In this document: positions 1 through 6,115 of the stretch, one piece after another | How positions within the stretch are numbered: position 1 is the first letter of the stretch | How the letters are laid out: every line of letters begins with the position of its first letter | NCBI GenBank assembly: GCA_002435835.1 | Contig: DIVM01000153.1 | Location: 1 to 12,612 of the forward strand | DNA from: Firmicutes bacterium UBA6132 | GTDB lineage: Bacteria; Bacillota_A; Clostridia; Tissierellales; Sedimentibacteraceae | Direction of reading: 5' to 3' | Length of the DNA: 12,612 nt | Made by a program: the position numbers and the translations under genes | Notes under the pieces: model-generated | Databases searched by the model: none | What the model was told of the DNA's origin: nothing | Seen by the model: the letters and a program-made list of their open reading frames with translations, nothing else

Positions 1-706
1 AATCATCATCAACAATATATATTTCTTCTTCCTGTATTGTTTGAAGTTCGCCAATTATTTCATCAACATCTCTTGCAAAATATTTTCCGTCCGTTATTTC
101 TTTACAAAAACAAAAACTACAATTATATGGGCAGCCAAATGATGTTTTAATAAGCGCACAAGGACTATGAAACATATAGTAATAAAATTTCCTATATTTT
201 GATACAGCACTTCTATCAGGAAATTTATAATTGAAATTACTTTTTTTACAAGTTTGTTTTTTAAGTTCTTCATTAATTTGTTGCACATCTTTACCATCAA
301 TTAATTTACTTACTGTTAAATTAAAGCCATCTATACCATTTTTATCATATATAAAATCAATAAAAGGGGATTTAAAATCACCGGGCACAACTTCCGCATG
401 AACCCCTCCCACTCCTGTTAATAAATGGGGAAATAATTCCTTTGCAGATTTTGATAACACTTTTATAATTCCAACATGAGTTATATATCCAGTAAATAAA
501 ATAAAATCAGGGCGCTCTGTTTTTAAAATATAATTGAAATCTCTTTTATCCACTATTAAATCTATAATTTTTATATTAATCTTATCTTTTAAATCCTCAG
601 GGATATTTGACACAAGATATTCTAATTCTAATGGTTCGCAAATCATAACATGCTGAAGACCTATGGTGTTTTTATGTGGTTTAGGACGAATGAGAAGTAT
701 GTTCAT
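1..706 (-). CDS. B12-binding-type radical SAM protein, 3' end beyond window
   Basis: Reading leftward from an ATG at 706 the frame stays open for 235 codons to the window edge, so the C-terminal part is missing. The N-terminal half (about residues 1-130) looks like a cobalamin-binding fold as found in BchE-type enzymes: it has an MNILLIRP start strand, an FTGY strand end near residue 71 and VGGVH at 99-103. The methionine-synthase DxHxxG motif is not visible. The radical SAM core follows, with CX3CX2C at Cys182, Cys186 and Cys189 (GCPYNCSFC) and one further Cys at 191. These cysteines should bind a [4Fe-4S] cluster that cleaves S-adenosylmethionine. Its start overlaps the upstream methyltransferase stop as ATGA, with an AAGAAGG site before it, which suggests translational coupling. 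It resembles the radical SAM protein at 1395-2678. The substrate is unknown; methyl transfer or a ring or carbon-skeleton reaction are options known for the family. Confidence 0.85.
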   Translation of the reverse strand, partial: MNILLIRPKPHKNTIGLQHVMICEPLELEYLVSNIPEDLKDKINIKIIDLIVDKRDFNYILKTERPDFILFTGYITHVGIIKVLSKSAKELFPHLLTGVGGVHAEVVPGDFKSPFIDFIYDKNGIDGFNLTVSKLIDGKDVQQINEELKKQTCKKSNFNYKFPDRSAVSKYRKFYYYMFHSPCALIKTSFGCPYNCSFCFCKEITDGKYFARDVDEIIGELQTIQEEEIYIVDDD

Positions 707-1335
707 ATTTTCACCTTCTTTAAAGTATATACTGCAATTCTTGGCATGAACGACTTTTCCTTTATAATTTTTAATTTTTCTATTTTAAAATAAGGATTAA
801 TCAATTGTTTAAATTTATCATCGGATGGATAATTTGCAGGGCCAGTAGTTAATTTTACAAAACTTAAAACAAATTTATCATATAAATTGTTTCCTGAAGC
901 AAATCCCATATATATTTTTCCATCATCTATAAGTAATCTGTTTAATTCTTTCATTGTTTTTTCAGGCTCTTTATAATATGGAAGTGAATGAGTGCAAATA
1001 ATTATATTAAATCGATCTTTTAATTTATTTAAATCTTTAACATCCAAATGTATATGTTTTGCTTTGGGATTTCTTGTTTTTGATACATTAAGCATTCCTT
1101 CAGAAAAATCCACTCCAGTTATATGAAAACTTTTGAAATTATTTTGTAATTCTTCAATTAATTCTCCTGGGCCACAGCCTAAATCCAATACTTTAATTTT
1201 TTCAATATTTTCATCTATATTATAATTTTCTTTTATATGATTTAAAATATAATTTCTTGTAGGTTTCAAAGAAAATTTTTGTACCCAAAGCTTGTGATAT
1301 TTATTTGACCAAAAGTTCCAAATTTCTTGTTTCAT
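703..1335 (-). CDS. Class I SAM-dependent methyltransferase
   Basis: A 210-residue protein with a Rossmann-fold methyltransferase core (Methyltransf_11/25-like). Motif I is VLDLGCGPGELI at residues 49-60, and the acidic ribose-binding residue is Asp76 in TGVDFSEGML. A strand with THSLPY follows near 115, then a typical LNRLLIDDGKIYMGF segment near 122-135. The open frame extends upstream to a GTG at 1368. I chose the ATG at 1335 because an AGAAAGGA site lies 11 bases before it and because the protein then opens with the family-like MKQEIWNFW segment. The spacing is somewhat long, so an ATG at 1362 remains possible. It sits between two radical SAM genes in one operon and overlaps the downstream one by four bases. 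It probably methylates a small-molecule intermediate of that pathway (inference). The acceptor cannot be told from the sequence. Confidence 0.85.
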   Translation of the reverse strand: MKQEIWNFWSNKYHKLWVQKFSLKPTRNYILNHIKENYNIDENIEKIKVLDLGCGPGELIEELQNNFKSFHITGVDFSEGMLNVSKTRNPKAKHIHLDVKDLNKLKDRFNIIICTHSLPYYKEPEKTMKELNRLLIDDGKIYMGFASGNNLYDKFVLSFVKLTTGPANYPSDDKFKQLINPYFKIEKLKIIKEKSFMPRIAVYTLKKVKI

Positions 1336-1394
1336 ATTAGTGTAATTCCTTTCTAATTGCATAATCACATATACTTCAAATCATTAACACACAT

Positions 1395-2678
1395 TTAGCT
1401 TTTAATATATGTCCAAATGCGTTTTGATCTAAGTAAGTTTAAATGAATGCAATAAAACAATATATAAAATAAAAATTTCGGCAATTTAGACTTAAGAGTT
1501 AAATGCATGAAATCAAATTTCTCAGGGTTTAATGTTATTAAATTTTCTTTTAAATTTTCATAGGATTTTGTTCCCTTTATGGGAGTAAAAATCGATATTG
1601 TAAAAACATCTATTTTATTATTTCTTATAAATTTATTTAAATTTCTAAAGTCTTTTAATTTATAATCAGGGTGCACCATAAAAAGAGCTGTCAGATCAAT
1701 ATTGTTTTCTTTTAACAGAGAAATCACTTTAGGATAATCCAATGCGTTTGTAGTTTTTTCATAATTCTTAAGTTCATTGTTATTAGTTGCTTCAAATCCA
1801 ACTATTACTTCTACAATCCCAACTTCTCTTAATTCTTTTAATAAATCCTGCTCTTTTAAAATAAAATCTGCTCTTAAATAAGCTATGATTTTTGCTTTAA
1901 TATTTCTTTGCTTAAATATTTCTATAAATTCTTCTGCATCTTTTCTTGTAGTAAATAAAACATCATCAACTATCCAAAAATAATCTGCTTCTATATTTTC
2001 CATTTCATCTGCTATTTCTTTATAATTTGCTTTTATATATTGATTGTTGTTTATTTCTTTGCAAAAACAGTAAGAACAGTTATATGGACATCCTATACTG
2101 CCTTTTATTAAAGCAACATTTCTTTTTTCAAGGTATCGTGTTTTCTTGCTTATTTGTTTAAATATATTTCTATCTATTTTATAATTTTCATTTTCATGTA
2201 CTGTTTCTTCTTTGCCCAAATGCCAATATTTATTACCCGATTTATCATTTATTAAGCAATCAACCCCATAAGATAAAACTGTTCTATCACCTTTTAATAT
2301 TTTTTCTATTAATAATTTAAAAGAGTTCAAACTTTGAGAATGAAATACATAATCAATTGAATTTACATGAAAAGTTTCTTTGTTTTTTTGAATATGCACT
2401 CCCCCAACTATTATTTTTATATTTGGGTATTTTAATTTATAAATTTCAGATGTTTCTATTAATTTTTGTTCTGCAACATTATAACCAGTAAGTATAACTA
2501 TATCTGGATGTTTGTCCAATGGTGCTTTTAATTTAAACAAATCATCTATTAAATAATTTTCTAAATTCATATTATTTAATACTAATTTTAAACAGAAAAG
2601 TTCCAATGGCTCAACTTTTACTGGTTCAAAAGCAGAAAAAATAGTTTTAACTCTTATCTTTTCTAAAAAAACAATCAT
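1395..2678 (-). CDS. B12-binding-type radical SAM protein
   Basis: A complete 427-residue protein. Residues 1-140 look like a cobalamin-binding-type fold (VILTGY near 61-66, VGGVH at 91-95), again without a recognisable DxHxxG motif, so cofactor binding is uncertain. The radical SAM domain runs from about 185 to 390. Its cluster motif is CX3CX2C at Cys197, Cys201 and Cys204 (GCPYNCSYC), with a fourth Cys at 206, and WIVDD near 235 follows as in B12-radical SAM enzymes. The last 30 residues contain a hydrophobic stretch (about 402-418) that could associate with membrane. The ATG follows AAAGGAG by four bases. It lies 16 bases downstream of the BioF2-like gene and is about 60 bases ahead of the methyltransferase. 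It shares EPLEL, the GGVH strand and CFCKEI with the partial radical SAM protein at 1-706, so the two are probably diverged paralogues with related chemistry. The substrate is unknown. Confidence 0.87.
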   Translation of the reverse strand: MIVFLEKIRVKTIFSAFEPVKVEPLELFCLKLVLNNMNLENYLIDDLFKLKAPLDKHPDIVILTGYNVAEQKLIETSEIYKLKYPNIKIIVGGVHIQKNKETFHVNSIDYVFHSQSLNSFKLLIEKILKGDRTVLSYGVDCLINDKSGNKYWHLGKEETVHENENYKIDRNIFKQISKKTRYLEKRNVALIKGSIGCPYNCSYCFCKEINNNQYIKANYKEIADEMENIEADYFWIVDDVLFTTRKDAEEFIEIFKQRNIKAKIIAYLRADFILKEQDLLKELREVGIVEVIVGFEATNNNELKNYEKTTNALDYPKVISLLKENNIDLTALFMVHPDYKLKDFRNLNKFIRNNKIDVFTISIFTPIKGTKSYENLKENLITLNPEKFDFMHLTLKSKLPKFLFYILFYCIHLNLLRSKRIWTYIKS

Positions 2679-2694
2679 AATACTCCTTTAGTAT

Positions 2695-3678
2695 CTATGC
2701 TTTAAAAACATGATGTTTAATGTTATATGGTTTATATGAAAACAAAGGAACTAATTTTTGGATAAAAAAGTTCAATATAGGATTGCTGTGATGAACATAC
2801 ATAAATTTAGGGACTTCTTTACAGCCGATTTTTAATTTGCATTCTTCTGCTGTTTGGCCAAATTCTATAAATTCAACTTGTTTTTCTATGCCCAATTCTA
2901 TAATTTTAAGAAGCATATTGTAATAAATATCATATTCTTTAATGCTTTCTTTTTTAAAACCGCCAAATAAAAAATGCAATTTATTTTTCATTTCTTTAAT
3001 TTGAATAAAACCTACCACATCATTGGATTTATTGTCTATAAATTCAAAAATTTCAGCATCGTAATCCAAGAAAAACTCTTTTTTCAATGTTTCTAATGGA
3101 TTTTCAGTTCTTTCCATAATGCTTAAATATAAATTGTAATGATTTTCATTAAAATTACTTTTGTCTAATTTTCTTATTGTTAATAGATTCCTATGATTAA
3201 GCGCCTTATTGATACGCCTTCTGTATGGACTTCTTAATTCATTTAAATATTCATTAAAAGATCTGAATCTGTTTTTAAAAACAAATGTTGATAAAGTTTT
3301 ACCACCATTTTCAAACTCAACATCTGAATTTAAAATTAATTTTAAACCTTTTCTTTTTTCAATTATATTTATTATAGAATTTGCATTACAAAAATAACCT
3401 TTTTGTGATATAGAGACAGGCACACCAATTATTTGGACATTAGCTTTTAATGGAATTATATTTTTAAAATTCAATAAATTTATTTTTAAATCATATGAAA
3501 TAATTATACTATTATCACATAATTCATATTGCTGGTTACACGGATTTACTTTTTCTAATAATTGTAGTAGTATAACTAAATCCTCTTCAAATACGTCATT
3601 GATATTATTTATCTTTTTTATTTTATCCAGATTATTTAATTCTTTTACTAAATCATTTACTGAATTATATATTTTCAT
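2695..3678 (-). CDS. BioF2/FemAB-like GNAT acyltransferase
   Basis: A 327-residue soluble protein with the look of the Acetyltransf_6 (BioF2/CelD-like) and FemAB-like group, which carries a GNAT fold. The N-terminal 120 residues are poorly characteristic. From about 130 come the motif RSPYRRRINKAL (139-150), VVGFIQIKEM (211-220), LHFLFGGF (224-231), and the group's hallmark FGQTAEECKLKIG (263-275), followed by VPKFMYVHH. In this group such segments bind the acyl donor and position the amine acceptor. The ATG at 3678 is preceded by AAGGA at eight bases and lies inside the 3' end of the upstream acyltransferase gene (14-base overlap), so the two are very likely co-translated. The donor (acyl-CoA or aminoacyl-tRNA) and acceptor are unknown. 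Assignment to the fold is fairly sure; the reaction is not. Confidence 0.7.
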   Translation of the reverse strand: MKIYNSVNDLVKELNNLDKIKKINNINDVFEEDLVILLQLLEKVNPCNQQYELCDNSIIISYDLKINLLNFKNIIPLKANVQIIGVPVSISQKGYFCNANSIINIIEKRKGLKLILNSDVEFENGGKTLSTFVFKNRFRSFNEYLNELRSPYRRRINKALNHRNLLTIRKLDKSNFNENHYNLYLSIMERTENPLETLKKEFFLDYDAEIFEFIDNKSNDVVGFIQIKEMKNKLHFLFGGFKKESIKEYDIYYNMLLKIIELGIEKQVEFIEFGQTAEECKLKIGCKEVPKFMYVHHSNPILNFFIQKLVPLFSYKPYNIKHHVFKA

Positions 3679-4756
3679 TATTTAATTCCTTAATATACGC
3701 TTTGTAATGCTTTGATTCACCATCAGCCCACTTAATTCCAAAACACTTAGAATTTATATTATCCTCTAATATCCAGCTCGATTCAAAAAAATCATATTTT
3801 CCTTTTGTACATTTAAAACAATAATTAAATAAAGCAAATATAGCACCTTTATTTTGTTCCGATGGTATAACTCCCATTTCAACAATTTTAAATGTATTAA
3901 TTTTCCTATGAAACAACTTGTTTTTTATTACAGTTTTTATTCCCACTGTTTCAGATGGTTTTATCAATTGATTAAAATCAGGATACCAAAGCATGAAACC
4001 AACAGGTACTTGATCTTTTTCAACATATATTAAATTTTCAGGCTTTAATAAAAACTTAAGATCCTTAAATAATTCCATATCCTCTTCTTCATTTCGAGGA
4101 TAATAAAATAAATGTTTTTTAAATGCTTCATTATTAATTTTTGTATAAATGCTTACTTCAGATTGCAAATTATTAAAATTCACTTCTCTTACGGTATATT
4201 TGCTTTCAATTTTCTTTTGAATGTTTTTATTTAATAACTCATGAACTTGAGTCATGTTTTTTTTATAACTTACCATGGGAATTTGCGCAAATCCATTTTG
4301 TTTAAAATATTCATGATAAAATGGAGGATTATGACCCATACCAAAACTTTGTGGCGCATCATAATGGCTGTCTAAAAAACCTAACCCATAATTAACATGT
4401 ATATTTAATGACGCAGATATTTTAGAAGCACCCTTTTCCTTTGCCCATTTTTCAGCTCTATTTAAAATCATATTAAAAGCTTTTATATTAAATTCTTCAG
4501 ATTCAAAAAAGCTTATTTGTATATAATCATTCATCCTATAAGCATATGCTAATATACAAATCATAATAATTTTATTGTTTTCCATCACCATTAAAGGTAA
4601 CAGGTCAACAGATTTGCACAGCACAGATTTTCCATATAATAACGATTTCACCATTCCTGATAAAGAATCTCTTTTTAATGGATTATTTAAATATTTACTT
4701 TTATAAAATTTTATAAATTCTATTTTATTGTTATTGTCTACTAAAACAAGCTTCAT
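3665..4756 (-). CDS. Two-domain GNAT-like N-acyltransferase
   Basis: A 363-residue protein that appears to consist of two GNAT-like halves. The first (about 1-155) ends in GHNPPFYHEYFKQNGF (141-156 region), a signature of long uncharacterised GNAT proteins such as YghO. The second (about 185-355) has VPVGFMLWYPDFN near 240-252, the acyl-CoA pyrophosphate-binding segment VEMGVIPSEQNKGAI near 282-296, and the WILEDN segment near 319. The open frame extends to a TTG at 4798. I chose the ATG at 4756 because a GGAG at 4763-4766 precedes it by six bases and because an extended -10 promoter at 4782-4790 would start the RNA downstream of the TTG. It is the first gene of the five-gene minus-strand operon. 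The acceptor is unknown; an acylation or amide-forming step in the operon's pathway is inferred. Confidence 0.75.
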   Translation of the reverse strand: MKLVLVDNNNKIEFIKFYKSKYLNNPLKRDSLSGMVKSLLYGKSVLCKSVDLLPLMVMENNKIIMICILAYAYRMNDYIQISFFESEEFNIKAFNMILNRAEKWAKEKGASKISASLNIHVNYGLGFLDSHYDAPQSFGMGHNPPFYHEYFKQNGFAQIPMVSYKKNMTQVHELLNKNIQKKIESKYTVREVNFNNLQSEVSIYTKINNEAFKKHLFYYPRNEEEDMELFKDLKFLLKPENLIYVEKDQVPVGFMLWYPDFNQLIKPSETVGIKTVIKNKLFHRKINTFKIVEMGVIPSEQNKGAIFALFNYCFKCTKGKYDFFESSWILEDNINSKCFGIKWADGESKHYKAYIKELNNENI

Positions 4757-4762
4757 AAATTT

Positions 4763-4766
4763 CTCC
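4763..4766 (-). promoter_or_regulatory. Ribosome binding site deciding the GNAT start
   Basis: GGAG on the minus strand sits six bases before the ATG at 4756. The upstream in-frame ATG and TTG codons have no comparable site. Confidence 0.7.
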
Positions 4767-4781
4767 ATATTTTTATAATTC

Positions 4782-4790
4782 ATTATATCA
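4782..4790 (-). promoter_or_regulatory. Extended -10 promoter of the acyltransferase/radical SAM operon
   Basis: On the minus strand the sequence is TGATATAAT, a perfect TATAAT with the TGn extension. The expected -35 position (4805-4810) reads AAGACT and is poor, as is common with extended -10 promoters. Transcription would start near 4775, giving a leader of about 20 bases before the ATG at 4756. Confidence 0.6.
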
Positions 4791-4794
4791 TAAG

Positions 4795-4812
4795 GCAAGA
4801 CGTAAGTCTTGC
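4795..4812. repeat. Perfect 7-4-7 inverted repeat over the promoter spacer (candidate operator)
   Basis: GCAAGAC, then GTAA, then GTCTTGC. The repeat covers the spacer and -35 position of the extended -10 promoter at 4782-4790, where a bound repressor would block RNA polymerase. Its inner 12 bases (4798-4809) recur with one change at 4845-4856. There is no following T-run on either strand, so it does not look like a terminator. The regulator is not in the window. Confidence 0.5.
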
Positions 4813-4825
4813 ATCACAACGATTC

Positions 4826-4875
4826 AATAAATATAGTGAAACATAGACGTCAGTCTTTTTTTCACTATATTTATT
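4826..4875. repeat. Perfect 16-base inverted repeat with a nested palindrome
   Basis: The left arm at 4826-4841 (aataaatatagtgaaa) is exactly complementary to the right arm at 4860-4875. The 18-base loop carries AGAC-GTCA-GTCT at 4845-4856, a near copy of the core of the inverted repeat at 4798-4809. The centres of the two copies are 47 bases apart. The right arm abuts a second extended -10 at 4873-4881. It may be a regulatory site or a small palindromic repeat. The rest of the 4876-4990 stretch is AT-rich, with no gene seen. Confidence 0.6.
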
Positions 4876-4881
4876 ATATCA
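4873..4881 (-). promoter_or_regulatory. Second, upstream extended -10 promoter
   Basis: The minus strand again reads TGATATAAT, within TATGATATAAT, exactly as in the downstream promoter at 4782-4790. No strong -35 was seen. It could give a second, longer transcript of the same operon with a start near 4866, inside the large inverted repeat. AT-rich surroundings make chance matches possible. Confidence 0.4.
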
Positions 4882-4990
4882 TATTATTTTTAATAATAAT
4901 AAAGAAAATAATTATATTAACAATGTAATATATAACATTTTTGTTATTTGTACTTATAAAAAATTTTTATCATTAATCCATTAATTACAC

Positions 4991-5022
4991 ATAAAATAGC
5001 CGCTAAATATTATAGCGGCTAT
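4991..5022 (-). terminator. Rho-independent terminator after the TrmN6-type gene
   Basis: A perfect 9-base stem, ATAGCCGCT (4996-5004) and AGCGGCTAT (5014-5022), with a 9-base AT loop. It is one of the few G+C-rich spots in this intergenic region. On the minus strand the stem is followed by TTTATG, a short T-run. It lies about 40 bases past the stop of the gene at 5060-5800. Confidence 0.7.
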
Positions 5023-5059
5023 CTTGATGATAAATCATTATTTTTAATTTTGTCATCCA

Positions 5060-5800
5060 TTATTCCATCCCATATATTTTATAAACATCATCAGTATATT
5101 TACCATCATCACCATAAATATAAAGAGGATTATCAAATTTCAGTTCAGGTTTTCCATGTTTTGATGCACGAATCATAATCATTTTTGGTTTATCACCAAC
5201 TCTTGAATGAACAAAACGAATTTGTTTTGGTTCTAATTTATATTGTCTTAACAAACAAATGATGTCTGCTAATCTATCAGGTCTATGAATCATATAAAAG
5301 TTTCCATACTGTTTTAATAAAACAGCAGCAGTTCTTATTACATCTTCAAGGCTGCATTTTATTTCATGTCTTGATATTGCCTTTTGATCTGTTGGATTAA
5401 TAATTCCGCTGTTAGTAAGTTTATAAGGTGGATTAGATATAACTGCATCAAAAGAATGAGGCTCCAAATGATTTGTTGCTTCATTTAAATCTATATTTAA
5501 AATTTCGATTTTTTCTTGTAAGTTGTTTAATTCCACGCTTCTTTTAGCCATTTCAGCAACTTCTGTTTGAATTTCAATTCCATAAGCATGAGAATAATTT
5601 CTTTTGCCGCTTAATAAAATGGGAATAATTCCAGTTCCAGTTCCTAAATCAACTATTTTTGAATTGTTTTTTACATTACAATAATTTGTCAGCAAAACTG
5701 CATCCATTCCAAAACAAAACCACTTTTTATTTTGAATTATTCTTAAACCGTTACACTGCAAATCTTCTATTTTTTCATTTTCTTTTAATTCTATATTCAA
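5060..5800 (-). CDS. tRNA1(Val) adenine-37 N6-methyltransferase (TrmN6/YfiC-type)
   Basis: A 246-residue class I methyltransferase. The SAM-binding motif DLGTGTGIIP is at 51-60, Glu76 (GIEIQ) binds ribose, and the catalytic NPPY is at 123-126 (AVISNPPYK). The opening FCFGMDAVLLTNYC region near 28-41 is typical of the YfiC/TrmN6 family, which methylates adenine 37 of a valine tRNA in Escherichia coli. NPPY marks methylation of a ring amino nitrogen. The tRNA target in this organism is inferred from family resemblance only; a related rRNA or tRNA adenine is possible. The start is TTG: GAGGG at 5808-5812 stands seven bases before it. A nearby ATG (5805-5807) is out of frame and runs into a stop after ten codons. 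The gene is a single unit, ended by the hairpin at 4996-5022. Confidence 0.85.
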   Translation of the reverse strand: MNIELKENEKIEDLQCNGLRIIQNKKWFCFGMDAVLLTNYCNVKNNSKIVDLGTGTGIIPILLSGKRNYSHAYGIEIQTEVAEMAKRSVELNNLQEKIEILNIDLNEATNHLEPHSFDAVISNPPYKLTNSGIINPTDQKAISRHEIKCSLEDVIRTAAVLLKQYGNFYMIHRPDRLADIICLLRQYKLEPKQIRFVHSRVGDKPKMIMIRASKHGKPELKFDNPLYIYGDDGKYTDDVYKIYGME

Positions 5801-5807
5801 AGTTCAT

Positions 5808-5812
5808 CCCTC
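5808..5812 (-). promoter_or_regulatory. Ribosome binding site for a TTG start
   Basis: GAGGG seven bases upstream of TTG at 5800. It decides in favour of TTG over the out-of-frame ATG that immediately follows the site. Confidence 0.65.
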
Positions 5813-5940
5813 GTATATGCAAAAATTATTTCTTTTATTTTATCATAATTATAAATAATAAAAAACATAATTATTAACTTTGCATCAAAATATGTTAATA
5901 TGTTATAATATTATGATTATTACCCCAAAAGTACATATAT

Positions 5941-6012
5941 GTCATTCTGAGCGGTAGCGAAGAATCTAAAAACATTCAAATTATAAGATCCCTCGCTATC
6001 ATTCAGGATGAC
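5941..6012. repeat. MITE/REP-like imperfect hairpin repeat
   Basis: A 27-base left arm beginning GTCATTCTGAGCGG (5941-5967) is complementary to a right arm ending CATTCAGGATGAC (5986-6012) at 21 of 27 positions. Read as plus-strand RNA, three of the six differences are G-U pairs. The loop is 18 bases of A+T. Arms of the type GTCATTCTGAGCG...GCGAAGAATCT are a dispersed repeat that I recall from many bacterial genomes. Its higher G+C than the flanks suggests insertion. The remainder of the 5801-6115 gap holds only AT-rich sequence and the palindromes listed separately; no gene was seen. Confidence 0.7.
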
Positions 6013-6040
6013 AAGCCGCTGAAATTTAACATATTGTGTA

Positions 6041-6057
6041 TAATCATATTATGATTA
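6041..6057. promoter_or_regulatory. Perfect 8-1-8 palindrome, candidate operator of the ABC exporter
   Basis: TAATCATA, T, TATGATTA. The core ATTATGATT (6048-6056) recurs at 5910-5918 and 6074-6082. It lies about 60 bases before the exporter start, just upstream of the candidate -10. A dimeric repressor such as a MarR- or Fur-type protein could bind here, but no such gene is in the window and the AT richness weakens the case. Confidence 0.35.
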
Positions 6058-6082
6058 ATTATTAAAGTATTATATTATGATT

Positions 6083-6110
6083 TATAATAAACTACTACTA
6101 ATATAAGGAG
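6083..6110 (+). promoter_or_regulatory. Candidate -10 and ribosome binding site of the ABC exporter
   Basis: TATAAT at 6083-6088 would start RNA near 6095. AAGGAG at 6105-6110 precedes the ATG at 6116 by five bases. The -35 region is weak (TTATTA at 6059-6064). The ribosome site is firm; the promoter is tentative. Confidence 0.45.
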
Positions 6111-6115
6111 TTCAA

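Noticed and set aside
94..300. A 68-codon minus-strand frame
   Set aside because: It lies in another frame inside the partial radical SAM gene, which carries clear motifs and runs on to the window edge.
3209..3397. A 62-codon plus-strand frame
   Set aside because: It is antisense within the BioF2-like gene, with no ribosome site or family resemblance.
4826..4875. A phase-variable invertible promoter
   Set aside because: Only 18 bases lie between the arms, too little for a known invertase system, and no recombinase gene is nearby.
5659..5877. A 72-codon plus-strand frame
   Set aside because: It is antisense to the 5' end of the TrmN6-type gene and its leader; the composition looks like translated AT-rich sequence.
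5904..5920. Possible PerR/Fur box (TTATAATATTATGATTA)
   Set aside because: The half-sites do not keep the 7-1-7 spacing of PerR or Fur boxes, and such AT-rich matches are expected by chance here.
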